Shown one piece after another: positions 45,184 through 54,056 of a stretch of 64,000 nt of DNA. The notes beneath the pieces were generated by a model, which did not search any database, had not been told where the DNA came from, and saw only the letters and a list, made by a program, of their open reading frames with translations. Position 1 is the stretch's first letter. Each line of letters begins with the position of its first letter. The stretch is taken from the NCBI GenBank assembly GCA_902776565.1, contig CACYQN010000014.1, positions 49,465 to 113,464 on the forward strand, written 5' to 3'. The DNA is from an uncultured Bacteroidia bacterium. GTDB taxonomy: Bacteria; Bacteroidota; Bacteroidia; Bacteroidales; ML635J-15. Made by a program: the position numbers and the translations under genes.

Positions 45184-45902
45184 CCACAATGCATACACAG
45201 ACCGACATAATATCCCAACTTGCCGAAGACCTTGAAATTGCCCGTCTTTGTGGCGACGATGAAACCATAGCAAAAGTTCATTTCGTGCAACACAAGATGT
45301 CGGAAACCATATCGCCCGCCACGGAAAAAGAATTCCACCTTGCAGCCGAACTGCTTGTCAGAAGGCTGAAGGACAACGGTTTCGCAATTCCCGAACTCAC
45401 TGCCGGCAACAGCATTATAAACATCGACCTTGGCGCAATCGGCATCGAAGTGTATAGGCACGACTATCTAGGAAACGGCTATTTCCGCTTCGTGATGAAC
45501 GGGCAGAAGTCGGCGGAATACAAGATTTGCATTTCAACCGAACAACTAGCAGAGACAATCGCGAACTTGCCTGTCCTTGTCGCCAACTGGCTCGAAACAG
45601 ACTATGCCGAAGCCAAGTCAGAAGCACACAAACTGACCAAACAACAGAAAATCAGCCGTTTGTCGGCTCAAACCTTGCTCGAAAACATACTCAAGAAATT
45701 GGAAGTTTCGTACAGCATAGAGCATCTTGCCGACAGAAGCGAAATAAGCATTGCACTTGCAAACGGCAAGCAATTGCATTTCTGCATAAATTACAGCGAT
45801 TTTGCCACCGAAATAGGCAGAATCCCCGAATTGATACGTTCTGCACAGGAATTTTCGAAAAAGTTTAAGGGTGCGGAGATTGTAAGGAATAGGGAAAATT
45901 AG
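45168..45902 (+). CDS. Unknown protein, member 3 of a three-gene family
   Basis: 244 residues. The start at 45168 overlaps member 2 by 16 nt and is preceded by AAGGA; ATG 45189 would avoid overlap. Layout as in members 1 and 2: N-terminal helices, a middle beta region (SIINIDLGAIGIEVYRHDYL), helical WLETDYAEAKSEAHKLTKQQ, and a terminal SYSIEHLADRSEISIALANG. Its stop is 29 nt from the convergent end of the type VII-like operon. No known family or catalytic motif seen. Confidence 0.7.
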   Translation: MDKIVTTMHTQTDIISQLAEDLEIARLCGDDETIAKVHFVQHKMSETISPATEKEFHLAAELLVRRLKDNGFAIPELTAGNSIINIDLGAIGIEVYRHDYLGNGYFRFVMNGQKSAEYKICISTEQLAETIANLPVLVANWLETDYAEAKSEAHKLTKQQKISRLSAQTLLENILKKLEVSYSIEHLADRSEISIALANGKQLHFCINYSDFATEIGRIPELIRSAQEFSKKFKGAEIVRNREN

Positions 45903-45931
45903 CGGACTCGGAATCAAGGCTGCTTTTGTTT

Positions 45932-46951
45932 TTATTCGGATTTTTTACTTGTGCTATGAGGCATCTCAATCGGAATGTCTTTGTTATCTTTGGCAATTCT
46001 AATTGTTTCAAGTTTTTTGTTTTTCCTGCAATCGATATATTTGATTTCAATACATTCTTTTACATCTATCGCGCTCAAATTGTTTCTCGAGCAATTTATT
46101 CTAACAAGTGATTTGTTTCTTGGAAATGACAATGTGCCAGTCATCATATTGTCCGAACAATCAATAGTTTTTATTTTTGTACATTCAGATATGTCAATAG
46201 AGGAGATATGGTTCTTGCTAATATCTAAACTCAGCAAATTAGGATTGTTTTTTAAATCTATTAGATAAATCGAGTTATTATTACATTCAAGACGTGTCAA
46301 ATTTTCGTTATTTGATACATTCAGTTCTCTCAGTCCGCATTTATTGGCAATAAGGGTCTCAAGTTGTTCGTTCTTGCTCAAATCAATTTTTTTTATGGGA
46401 TTTCCTGAACACACCAGATATTTTAAATTAATAAATTTGTCAATTCCATCAATACTGGTAATTTGATTGAAAGAGCCAGAGATATTCGAATGAGACTTGT
46501 CTATGCCAATGTCAATGATATATGTGTGTTCGGCATCCCATTGTGTGAGTTTGCCATCGTTATCCACATCGCAATAACTTAGCAAATAATCCAAGAAAAC
46601 AGAATCTTTGATATAAGTGTTGATTTTATTTGATTTAGCTATTGAATCTGCGTTGGCTTTAGCCTTTGCTTCTTCATGTGCTTTTTCTGCCTCGTTTCTG
46701 TACTCTTTAATAATATTCGAGAGAGAATCAATTGTATTATGAAGTTGTTTATTTTCCTCCTTTAACTTTGTGTAACTTGTGTTACTACTACTCTTGCCTC
46801 TAGTAGCTTGTCCTTGCTTCTTTCCTGTTGTTACTATATCCATTTTCCTTCTAATTTCCTCCGCTGTATTATTTTGTCCTCTAGCATCAGAAAAAGATAC
46901 AACAAGATTAATAATAACTATAGCCACATATATATAATGCTTATGTTTCAT
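45932..46951 (-). CDS. Secreted EF-hand/leucine-rich-repeat protein
   Basis: 339 residues from ATG 46951, which lies just after the kinase stop; the longer frame from 46981 overlaps the kinase gene. Residues 1-26 are a signal peptide ending ARGQ. Residues about 60-110 are a coiled coil. DVDNDGKLTQWD (128-139) is a good EF-hand or dockerin-type calcium loop. Residues about 150-320 form seven or so LRRs of the LKKIDLSKNEQLETLIANKC type. It is the last gene of the operon. LRR repeats usually bind proteins, so it may be a periplasmic or surface partner. Its role is inferred only from location. Confidence 0.75.
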   Translation of the reverse strand: MKHKHYIYVAIVIINLVVSFSDARGQNNTAEEIRRKMDIVTTGKKQGQATRGKSSSNTSYTKLKEENKQLHNTIDSLSNIIKEYRNEAEKAHEEAKAKANADSIAKSNKINTYIKDSVFLDYLLSYCDVDNDGKLTQWDAEHTYIIDIGIDKSHSNISGSFNQITSIDGIDKFINLKYLVCSGNPIKKIDLSKNEQLETLIANKCGLRELNVSNNENLTRLECNNNSIYLIDLKNNPNLLSLDISKNHISSIDISECTKIKTIDCSDNMMTGTLSFPRNKSLVRINCSRNNLSAIDVKECIEIKYIDCRKNKKLETIRIAKDNKDIPIEMPHSTSKKSE

Positions 46952-46958
46952 AGTATTT

Positions 46959-48611
46959 TTATTCTCTATATAAACTATCATTTTCCCATTTGTATCGGTT
47001 CCCTTCTAAATCGGTTTGCCACCCATTATGAAACCCCCAATTGTCATTCACTTCGCCGATGAATGAGCCTATGTTCTCATTGAGAGGCAGAGCAACAATA
47101 CAAGTACATGTTCTGCAAATACGGTTTTTCTCAAATGTTGCATTGTAAACCCAGCCTTTTTTTTCTCCTAATTTAAAAGACAACGTTCCATATCCATTCA
47201 TGTCCCCGTCCTTAAAATAGCCCAGATATATGCAACTGTCAAAAATCGCCGTACCATAACCGTTTGGTATGCCTAATGAATCGGTTTCTCCTTCATAAAA
47301 ATATTCCTTCCCTGTGGATAATTTGTACTTGATTAGAGTATTTTCTGTTGGAGAATCAACCATATTTTGCGGATTGTCCGAACTATAAGGATGATAAATA
47401 ATGAGAGTAACAACAGCTGCTACTGCCATCAATGCTAAAATAACAGCAGTAATTACAAGAGGCATACTTACACCTCTGCTCTTTTTAGCAATTTTGTTTT
47501 CATTATCTTCTGTTTTTGTCTTGTTTTTTCTGTTCTTCCAGCCAAGTAGATAATTGGATACCTTGTTTATTAGTGCTTTAAGTTTCTTTATTATATCTAA
47601 GGCTTTGGATTTACGATTTAAATTCTGTTTAGCTGATTTGGTTTTCCGTTGAATTCCTGTAGTTGCATCTTTTTCTGGTTGATTGTCTGGCGTTTTTGTT
47701 TCTACAACTTTTCCTGTATGTTCTTCAGAATCTATAGAGCCATCAGAAAAGATGTCGTCTATCAGTTCTTTTGCCGACTGGTATCTCATTTCACCATCCA
47801 TCTCCATAGCTTTCATAATGATGGAGTTGATTTGGGACGGTATATTAGGATTCAACTCTATTGGTTCCTTCATCTTCTCCAGAACCCTTTCTGTTGCATC
47901 CATAGGACGTTCTCCCGTAAGCAAATAATAGAACACAGCACCAACAGAGTATATATCAGTAAAAGCCCCTTTTCGCGACCGAGCCGAATGTTGCTCAAGC
48001 GGAGCGTATCCGGGCTTGACTATGGTTGTCTGCCGTTGCGTTTTATTGTCAATAAATTTTCTTGCCGAACCGAAATCTATCAAGACTATTTTTTGTTCGG
48101 GTGTAACAATAACATTGTCAGGTGTAACATCTCGGTGTAAAATGTCTTTAGAATGGATGTATGTTAATGCCTCGCAAATCTGCACCATATAATTTACAGC
48201 CATCTCATATTCCATTGGACCATCTTTTTCAACCATTCTTTTCAGGGTAGTACCTTCCACGAATGGCATTACCATATAGGATGTGCCGTTTTCATCAAAA
48301 ATATCAATCACCTTGACTATCGCATCATTAGCCAAATGTGCTAAGGTGTGCGCTTCGTTGATAAAAGTTTGCTTTATCCTATCATAATCCTTGAAATCAA
48401 TACCTTGAAGGCTTACATGATTGGTAGTGTTATTCCTAACGTTATATCCATTCATGAAAAATTCCTTGATGGCATATTTTCTGTCAAGGACTGTATGTCG
48501 GGCCAAATAAGTAATACCAAAACCGCCAGAACCGATTTTGGCTTCAATTACATATTTGCCACCACATAAAGTGGTGCCGGACGACAATTCAGATTGTATA
48601 ACTTCTGCCAT
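46959..48611 (-). CDS. Transmembrane Ser/Thr protein kinase with MORN repeats
   Basis: 550 residues. The kinase domain (about 20-285) is complete: GSGGFG loop (27-32), Lys49 in AIKE, HRDVTPDN (159-166), DFG (179-181), PLEQ (204-207) and the F-helix Asp in FTDIYSVGAVFYYL. A basic linker leads to one membrane helix (about 384-405). Outside, MORN-type repeats are visible (YEGETDSLGIPNGYGT, YLGYFKDGDMNGYGT) with several Cys. It is probably an inner-membrane kinase with a cytoplasmic catalytic domain and a periplasmic sensing domain. It lies between the kinase-FHA gene and the LRR gene in the operon. Confidence 0.88.
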   Translation of the reverse strand: MAEVIQSELSSGTTLCGGKYVIEAKIGSGGFGITYLARHTVLDRKYAIKEFFMNGYNVRNNTTNHVSLQGIDFKDYDRIKQTFINEAHTLAHLANDAIVKVIDIFDENGTSYMVMPFVEGTTLKRMVEKDGPMEYEMAVNYMVQICEALTYIHSKDILHRDVTPDNVIVTPEQKIVLIDFGSARKFIDNKTQRQTTIVKPGYAPLEQHSARSRKGAFTDIYSVGAVFYYLLTGERPMDATERVLEKMKEPIELNPNIPSQINSIIMKAMEMDGEMRYQSAKELIDDIFSDGSIDSEEHTGKVVETKTPDNQPEKDATTGIQRKTKSAKQNLNRKSKALDIIKKLKALINKVSNYLLGWKNRKNKTKTEDNENKIAKKSRGVSMPLVITAVILALMAVAAVVTLIIYHPYSSDNPQNMVDSPTENTLIKYKLSTGKEYFYEGETDSLGIPNGYGTAIFDSCIYLGYFKDGDMNGYGTLSFKLGEKKGWVYNATFEKNRICRTCTCIVALPLNENIGSFIGEVNDNWGFHNGWQTDLEGNRYKWENDSLYRE

Positions 48612-48614
48612 ATT

Positions 48615-49970
48615 CTAGTTTCTAAAAAAATGCCTCATCACCAATATCATTATAATGGACGTACCAATACCCAGTATTGTTCTTAGAATCCATTTTCCAG
48701 CACCATCAAAGAATTTTTTTCTTTTCTCCTTCCGGGCTTGCTTTTGTTCTGGAGTCATTTGTCTCCTGTTTCTTCTGCGTTGTCTACTGGATTCTTCGGT
48801 AGCGATTTCGGTTTCATTGTATGCGGCAAAATAACTAATCCATGGAAGTGTAGTGTTTCCAATTCTAATCACATCCTGTTCGTCAAGAGCGACTTCTCCT
48901 TGAATTCTTTGCCCATTCACAAAAGTACCATTTGTCGAATTTAAATCGCGTACAAAATAGGCTCCGGATTCATCTTTTATTAGCTGCAGATGATGCCTTC
49001 CCACAAAACTATCAGGAATTGCGATGTCATTATTTGTTTCCCTGCCAACAGTGATGATTTTCATGTCGTTATTGTTTGTTTCTGCTGTTATTTGTTCATT
49101 TTTATTTTTTTTAGACTTTTTTTTGCTGGACCCTGCATCTGCAGATTCTTCTTCTATAGTTGCCGATAAACTCACTAGCAAAGCATCCTCAAACTCTTTG
49201 CACGAAGCATAACGGTCTACACCGTTTTTATGCATAGACTTGTCAATGACAGTTTGTAGAGATGGATTGACAGTATCGGAGAAATCTTTTAATTGGGGAA
49301 CTGGCGAATTACATATTTTATCAAAAATTTCCTGCATATTGTTTCCGCCAAACGGCAGATGCCCAGTGACCATATTGAACAAAGTCACGCCTATCTGATA
49401 AATATCCGTATAGCAATCCAGTTTTTCTCCGCGAGTTTGTTCCGGAGCCATAAAAGAAGGGCTTCCGCATTTCTTCTTCAGAGTTTCTCCTTCCGATACC
49501 TTGGCGGATATACCCAAGTCTAGGATTTTTATGCCCAGATTTTGTGTAACCATAACATTGGAAGGCTTGATGTCAAGATGAAGTATGCCCTGCTTGTGCA
49601 AATACCCAATAGTATCAAGAATCATTGTAAAGAAATGGACGGTCATGTCTTCATCCAACGGACCATTGGTCTGTAGGTATTTGTTCATGTCGATTCCGTC
49701 CACATACTCCATCACTAGATACATCTTGTCGTCATTTACTATGAAATCGACGAGTTTTGGCAGATTTGGATGCGAAAGCAACAAGTAATGGTTGGCTTCT
49801 TCCCTAAAACGTTTCAGCATAAAATCATCCTTGGCCTTGTTTGCAAACAAAGCCTTTATTGCGACAATATTGTTGCTTCTTAGGTCAACTGCTTCGTAAA
49901 CCGCCGAGGTGCCTCCCTCTTGGATTAACCTGGTAACTTTATAATAGGGTATTTGTGGAAGACGATTCAT
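48615..49970 (-). CDS. Ser/Thr protein kinase with FHA domain and tail anchor
   Basis: 451 residues. Kinase domain about 10-265: EGGTSAVYEA loop, Lys39 in VAIKA, catalytic loop HLDIKPSN (131-138), DLG (151-153) and MAPEQ (174-178). The HLD and DLG variants keep the catalytic Asp, so activity is likely. A Lys-rich linker (281-292) precedes an FHA domain (about 309-375) with VGRETNNDI, GRHHLQL and LNSTNGTFVNG, the phospho-Thr binding motifs. One hydrophobic segment (427-447) closes the protein. It is probably membrane attached with everything in the cytoplasm. It follows the 371-codon gene by 11 nt in the operon. Confidence 0.88.
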   Translation of the reverse strand: MNRLPQIPYYKVTRLIQEGGTSAVYEAVDLRSNNIVAIKALFANKAKDDFMLKRFREEANHYLLLSHPNLPKLVDFIVNDDKMYLVMEYVDGIDMNKYLQTNGPLDEDMTVHFFTMILDTIGYLHKQGILHLDIKPSNVMVTQNLGIKILDLGISAKVSEGETLKKKCGSPSFMAPEQTRGEKLDCYTDIYQIGVTLFNMVTGHLPFGGNNMQEIFDKICNSPVPQLKDFSDTVNPSLQTVIDKSMHKNGVDRYASCKEFEDALLVSLSATIEEESADAGSSKKKSKKNKNEQITAETNNNDMKIITVGRETNNDIAIPDSFVGRHHLQLIKDESGAYFVRDLNSTNGTFVNGQRIQGEVALDEQDVIRIGNTTLPWISYFAAYNETEIATEESSRQRRRNRRQMTPEQKQARKEKRKKFFDGAGKWILRTILGIGTSIIMILVMRHFFRN

Positions 49971-49981
49971 TCTTTCTTTGA

Positions 49982-51064
49982 CTAATCTTTTTTATTATTC
50001 TTTTTTGCATTCTCATCTTTAGGAGGATACAATATGCTTTCGATTTCTTGAGTGTATTCTAGCAATTTCCTGGGATTCCTTTGTTCCGATATCCACTTTG
50101 GGTTTGTAATGTAATCGAGTTGTGTCTTAATCTCCTTTTTTTGTCCATTTTTTAGAGATGATAGAATATCTTTAACAAGCACCGAGTGATATAGGGAATC
50201 GAACCGTTGTGCCGTAAACAAGGAATCAAGTTTCTGGGACAAATACAATGTGTCGAGTTGTTGCGACGAAGGCAGGTCTTCGGGTATCTTAGAGACTCTT
50301 TCCAATGACTCGCAGCAGAATCTCATTCCATTCTCCATCATGGAATTATGATGGTTCCTAACAGAATCCATATCTTTCTCAAAGCGTTTTACATGTTGAA
50401 ATAGGGCAGTGTCTCGTTTTGCCCTTTCTTCTTGAGCCTGCTTTTCGGCGAGAAGTTTTAAAGAAACCTCATACTGCTCTTTGTTGGATTTTTTCCCGAC
50501 CTCCACGGCGTTGCCGTTCTCATACTTAATTATTAATACTTCCACCAGACGGTTATCCGAGGCATTCTCCTTAAACAATGTCTGCGCTTTAGCCTCAGCA
50601 GTTTCCTCGTCAACAAATGCAGTCATGAAATCATTCGGTTTGTCGGACAAGGAAACACGATAAACGAACTCCTTCTTTTCCGTATTGCCTTTTATCCGCG
50701 AACCATCTACACTACAGGCATACCCTTCCCAAATTGTGGGAACATCGTAGGCCTGATGAGGATAAGTCTTATTTGTGTGGTTTGTCTTATCGCCATTGAC
50801 GATTTGTATCCAATAAATGTTCTGGATATTGCGGGTTTGCTTGCCAGAAGGTGTTGTTATCAGTATTTGATAATTGCTATTCCTATTCAATTTCGCGGTT
50901 TGATTTGAAATGGCATTGTCCATCTCCCATTTGGTATTGAACGCATTAGAAAAAACTATATACTTTGTTGGAAACACCTGCTTGATTTCAACTCGGAATC
51001 CATTTTGTGCCAAGGAAACGATAGAAAACAAGATTGCGAAAATAAGAACTATTGTTTTTTTCAT
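49982..51064 (-). CDS. Secreted hypothetical protein of the type VII-like operon
   Basis: 360 residues from ATG 51064 (signal peptide KKTIVLIFAILFSIVSLAQ). A longer frame from 51097 overlaps the PP2C gene and puts odd residues before the signal. The mature N-terminal half is beta-rich (FRVEIKQVFPTKYIVFSN, YQILITTPSGKQTRN), followed by a helical, coiled-coil region (about 210-260) and a Lys/Asp-rich tail. No family recognised. Its place between PP2C and kinase-FHA genes, and its export signal, suggest a periplasmic component. Confidence 0.7.
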   Translation of the reverse strand: MKKTIVLIFAILFSIVSLAQNGFRVEIKQVFPTKYIVFSNAFNTKWEMDNAISNQTAKLNRNSNYQILITTPSGKQTRNIQNIYWIQIVNGDKTNHTNKTYPHQAYDVPTIWEGYACSVDGSRIKGNTEKKEFVYRVSLSDKPNDFMTAFVDEETAEAKAQTLFKENASDNRLVEVLIIKYENGNAVEVGKKSNKEQYEVSLKLLAEKQAQEERAKRDTALFQHVKRFEKDMDSVRNHHNSMMENGMRFCCESLERVSKIPEDLPSSQQLDTLYLSQKLDSLFTAQRFDSLYHSVLVKDILSSLKNGQKKEIKTQLDYITNPKWISEQRNPRKLLEYTQEIESILYPPKDENAKKNNKKD

Positions 51065-51071
51065 ATTATAT

Positions 51072-52289
51072 CTAGTTTTTTTGTTTTGGACTTCCATCTC
51101 GGTTATATTCTGTTACTTTTTGAGGTAGATATTTCGTGCCTTTCCGATTACCATTTTCGTATATAGGCAACTCCTCAAAAGTTCCAATGGAGTAAGTGTA
51201 ATTTTTCATGTCAACAAGAAGGTCACCTTGTGGATTGTTTGGTCGTTTATAGAATTCGTATTTGTCGAAAACTATAGGTTTTACTCCGGAGGGGACCTCT
51301 TTTTTGTAGGCATATTCGTCCTTGGCAGTGACGACGGTGACATTGGATTTGTCCACATTTGTTTCTGTTGAAGATGGAGAGAGAAGCAACACTCCGGCAC
51401 ATACAATCATAATCACAGAAGCTGCTATAACAAACCAAGGCCAAATGCGTTTGGAGTTGTTCTTCACTGCAATTCCTTTTACTTGCGACGAAACCCCTTT
51501 ATTTTTTGCGTCAAACATAGCATCTCGACTGCCCACTCCCGAGAACTTTACAATCTGTACGGTGATGTTATCAGTACCGCCTCCCGATTTTGCAAGGTCT
51601 ATAAGAGTTTTGCCTGCCATATTCACATCGGTCATTCCCACCAACACATCCAAAATGTCTTCTTCGTCCATCATCCCCGATAAGCCGTCGCTACAAATCA
51701 GCACCGCATCACCTTCTGCTGGAATTAATGGCATCTGACAAGGTTCCGGTTCAACATTGGACTTAATGCCCAAGGATTTCCTGATTTTGTTCTTTTCGGG
51801 ATGATGCTCTGCCTCTGCCTCGGTAATTTCACCTCTGTCAACAAGAGCCTGCACTACAGAATGGTCCTTTGTGAGTCTATATAAAGCCTTTTGCTTGGCA
51901 TTGAAATAGTAGATTCGGCTGTCGCCTACATGGGCATACCATACCTTATCCTCTCGCACAAGCACGACGCATGCCGTGGTTCCCATTCCAGACAATTCGG
52001 GATTTGAACGCGACTCGTTATATATTTGCGCATTGGCGTATTCAAGTGCTTTTGTTAAGAACTGTTGCGGAATTGTACATTCGTGAGTGTTGACATACTG
52101 GCAAACACTATCGACGCCAATTCGGGATGCCGTAGCACCACCAACATGACCTCCCATGCCGTCGCAAACGACAAACAGGTCTCCGTTGACTGTATGGGCT
52201 ACGCGATTGGAATCTTCGTTGTGAGGTCTAACCAATCCGGTGTCGGTCATGGCGCATACGCCGCTGTCAAAATTTACTATGTTCATCAT
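51072..52289 (-). CDS. PP2C-family Ser/Thr phosphatase with membrane helix
   Basis: 405 residues. Metal and catalytic motifs of PPM phosphatases: RPHNEDSN (21-28), FVVCDGMGGHVGG (39-51, Asp43), AHVGDSRIY (119-127), ICSDGLSG (198-205) and GGGTDNITV (236-244). A membrane helix lies at about 283-303, followed by a periplasmic tail of roughly 100 residues with no known domain. It probably reverses phosphorylation by the two operon kinases. The ATG at 52286 is an equally good start. It begins 1 nt after the vWA-FHA gene stop. Confidence 0.93.
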   Translation of the reverse strand: MMNIVNFDSGVCAMTDTGLVRPHNEDSNRVAHTVNGDLFVVCDGMGGHVGGATASRIGVDSVCQYVNTHECTIPQQFLTKALEYANAQIYNESRSNPELSGMGTTACVVLVREDKVWYAHVGDSRIYYFNAKQKALYRLTKDHSVVQALVDRGEITEAEAEHHPEKNKIRKSLGIKSNVEPEPCQMPLIPAEGDAVLICSDGLSGMMDEEDILDVLVGMTDVNMAGKTLIDLAKSGGGTDNITVQIVKFSGVGSRDAMFDAKNKGVSSQVKGIAVKNNSKRIWPWFVIAASVIMIVCAGVLLLSPSSTETNVDKSNVTVVTAKDEYAYKKEVPSGVKPIVFDKYEFYKRPNNPQGDLLVDMKNYTYSIGTFEELPIYENGNRKGTKYLPQKVTEYNRDGSPKQKN

Positions 52290-52290
52290 A

Positions 52291-53847
52291 TTAGAAATAG
52301 ATTTTCATTACTACTTTGCCCAAAGAAACAGAATCTCCGTTTCTCAATTTCACGTCATTTATTTTGAAACCATTCATCATGATTCCATTTGTTGACCTCA
52401 AGTCGCGAATGCCAAAGGCTTGACCATCGAAGTAAAGGACAGCATGATGCCTGCTAACTGTTGGGTCAACAACCACAATGTCGTTATCGTCGGCGGAGCC
52501 GATTTTGTTTTCTGCCGTATTAATCATATATTCGAAGGACCCTGTCATTGTTGAAATCAGTAGCCGCACTTTTATGTTTCTTGAGCGCATAAGCATATTT
52601 AGTGCATTCAGTTGTTCTTGACGTTGGTTAGCTTTTTCCTTGGCTTTCTCCTGTTCAAGTTGTTTCCGCTTTTCGTTTTCGGCAATCTCCAGTTTTCTTT
52701 TCAAATTCTCTTGTTCCGATTTCAGTCTTTTGCGTTCCGCTTCCAGTTTTTGTTTTTCTTCCCGTTTGTCGGCGGCCACATCACGCAGATACCTAATCAA
52801 GAAGAACAAGCCGGTAGCAATGCCCGCAACTAGAACAACAAGCAGAATAATAAAAAGTACAAGATGGTCCTTAATCCAATCGCCAAAAGTATATTTTGGC
52901 ACATTGTATCTCCCTTTGAAAGATTCCATGACAGATTCGCCGAGTTCAACATTCATCTCCTTGAGTTGTCCGTCTTTCTCAAAACTGGATTTATAGGAAA
53001 CCTTATAGGCTTTGCCCGCCCAGCGTTCGGCGAGACCATTCACCCATGCATTGATGGTATCATTCTCCTCAAACAAAAAGTTTTCTTCATTACTCTCTTT
53101 CGCGGAAGCAAACGAACCTTCGGAAATATAACACAAGCCATAAGTGGATGACGAAATGTTTTTGCAGAAAGACTCCTGCTTGGCACCGCCGGCAATATTC
53201 ATCACATGAATTAAAATTCTGTTTTTCTTGGCTTTGTCAATCAATTTATATCTTTCAACATCGGAATTGTCATTCCCTTTTGTAAACAGCACAATTGCTT
53301 TAGCACCAGTCTGGTCTTTAATTTGCATAATAGCGGAATCAAGAGCCTCTAATATGTAGGATGAGGGTGTTGCTTTTGCTATTTTCCTTATATTGACAGA
53401 GTCTTTTAATTCTGACAAATCATTTGTAAACGACGGCAACAATCGACTGTAAGTTAGCTTTTCATTCGCGTCTGTGCCAAACACTGCCACATTGGCCTTA
53501 AGATTGTCGCTCGTTTGCATTTTATATAGCAAATCGGCGAGCAGTGTTTGAATGAACTCACTTTGCCCGCATTGCATATCCCACAAGAAAAGTATATTCT
53601 TGTTTTGGGGAATTGTGTGTGCAGGGCCTACTGCTGTGAATTCTGTTATATTTGTGCTATCAACCTGAATGCCTTCCTCCGAAATTGATAGAGACTCTTT
53701 TGGTTGAGCAACAGGATTATCCGATTTTATATAAAATGACACAAATGGAAAATCCTTTGACTCGACATTGTTGATTTCCTTTGTTGTCTGTGCAAAGCCC
53801 GACAACAGCCACAAAAAGCAGAAAATGAATAATAACAGTTTTCTCAT
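52291..53847 (-). CDS. Membrane protein with vWA-like ectodomain, coiled coil and FHA
   Basis: 518 residues. Signal peptide (1-19, ending SGFAQ). The periplasmic part (20-325) resembles a von Willebrand A fold (NILFLWDMQCGQSEF, NVAVFGTD, AIVLFTKGNDNSD), though the MIDAS DxSxS is degenerate (DMQCG). One membrane helix (about 329-351) leads to a charged coiled coil (355-415) and a C-terminal FHA domain (about 447-512: IGSADDNDI, SRHHAVL, LRSTNGIMMNG). It connects an outside domain with inside phospho-Thr recognition and could be the membrane platform of the system. It overlaps the 70-codon gene by 4 nt. Confidence 0.85.
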   Translation of the reverse strand: MRKLLLFIFCFLWLLSGFAQTTKEINNVESKDFPFVSFYIKSDNPVAQPKESLSISEEGIQVDSTNITEFTAVGPAHTIPQNKNILFLWDMQCGQSEFIQTLLADLLYKMQTSDNLKANVAVFGTDANEKLTYSRLLPSFTNDLSELKDSVNIRKIAKATPSSYILEALDSAIMQIKDQTGAKAIVLFTKGNDNSDVERYKLIDKAKKNRILIHVMNIAGGAKQESFCKNISSSTYGLCYISEGSFASAKESNEENFLFEENDTINAWVNGLAERWAGKAYKVSYKSSFEKDGQLKEMNVELGESVMESFKGRYNVPKYTFGDWIKDHLVLFIILLVVLVAGIATGLFFLIRYLRDVAADKREEKQKLEAERKRLKSEQENLKRKLEIAENEKRKQLEQEKAKEKANQRQEQLNALNMLMRSRNIKVRLLISTMTGSFEYMINTAENKIGSADDNDIVVVDPTVSRHHAVLYFDGQAFGIRDLRSTNGIMMNGFKINDVKLRNGDSVSLGKVVMKIYF

Positions 53848-54056
53848 ATTGCGTCAATTTGAGGTTTTAGTTGTTCTAGGGTGACAATAAGCTCTTCCAT
53901 GTGAGGTTCTAATCTTTCCGCTTCTGCTTTTAGGGGTTGGATTATGTCACGATAGAAGGCGTTGCCGACATTGTCTGGCCATGAGGGGCGAATCGCATCA
54001 GCGTTTGAATTGAATTGCCTCACATTATTTCTAAAACTATTTATTGATTGTCTCAT
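53844..54056 (-). CDS. Small WXG-like helical protein
   Basis: 70 residues, two predicted helices separated by RPSWPDNVGNAF, which places Trp at the turn as in WXG100 proteins (here WPD). The second helix is acidic and amphipathic (LKAEAERLEPHMEELIVTLE). It overlaps the genes on both sides by ATGA, implying tight translational coupling and defined stoichiometry. It is shorter than the usual 90-100 residues. It may be a chaperone or partner of the adjacent 616-residue protein; the assignment rests on the Trp turn and context. Confidence 0.65.
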   Translation of the reverse strand: MRQSINSFRNNVRQFNSNADAIRPSWPDNVGNAFYRDIIQPLKAEAERLEPHMEELIVTLEQLKPQIDAI

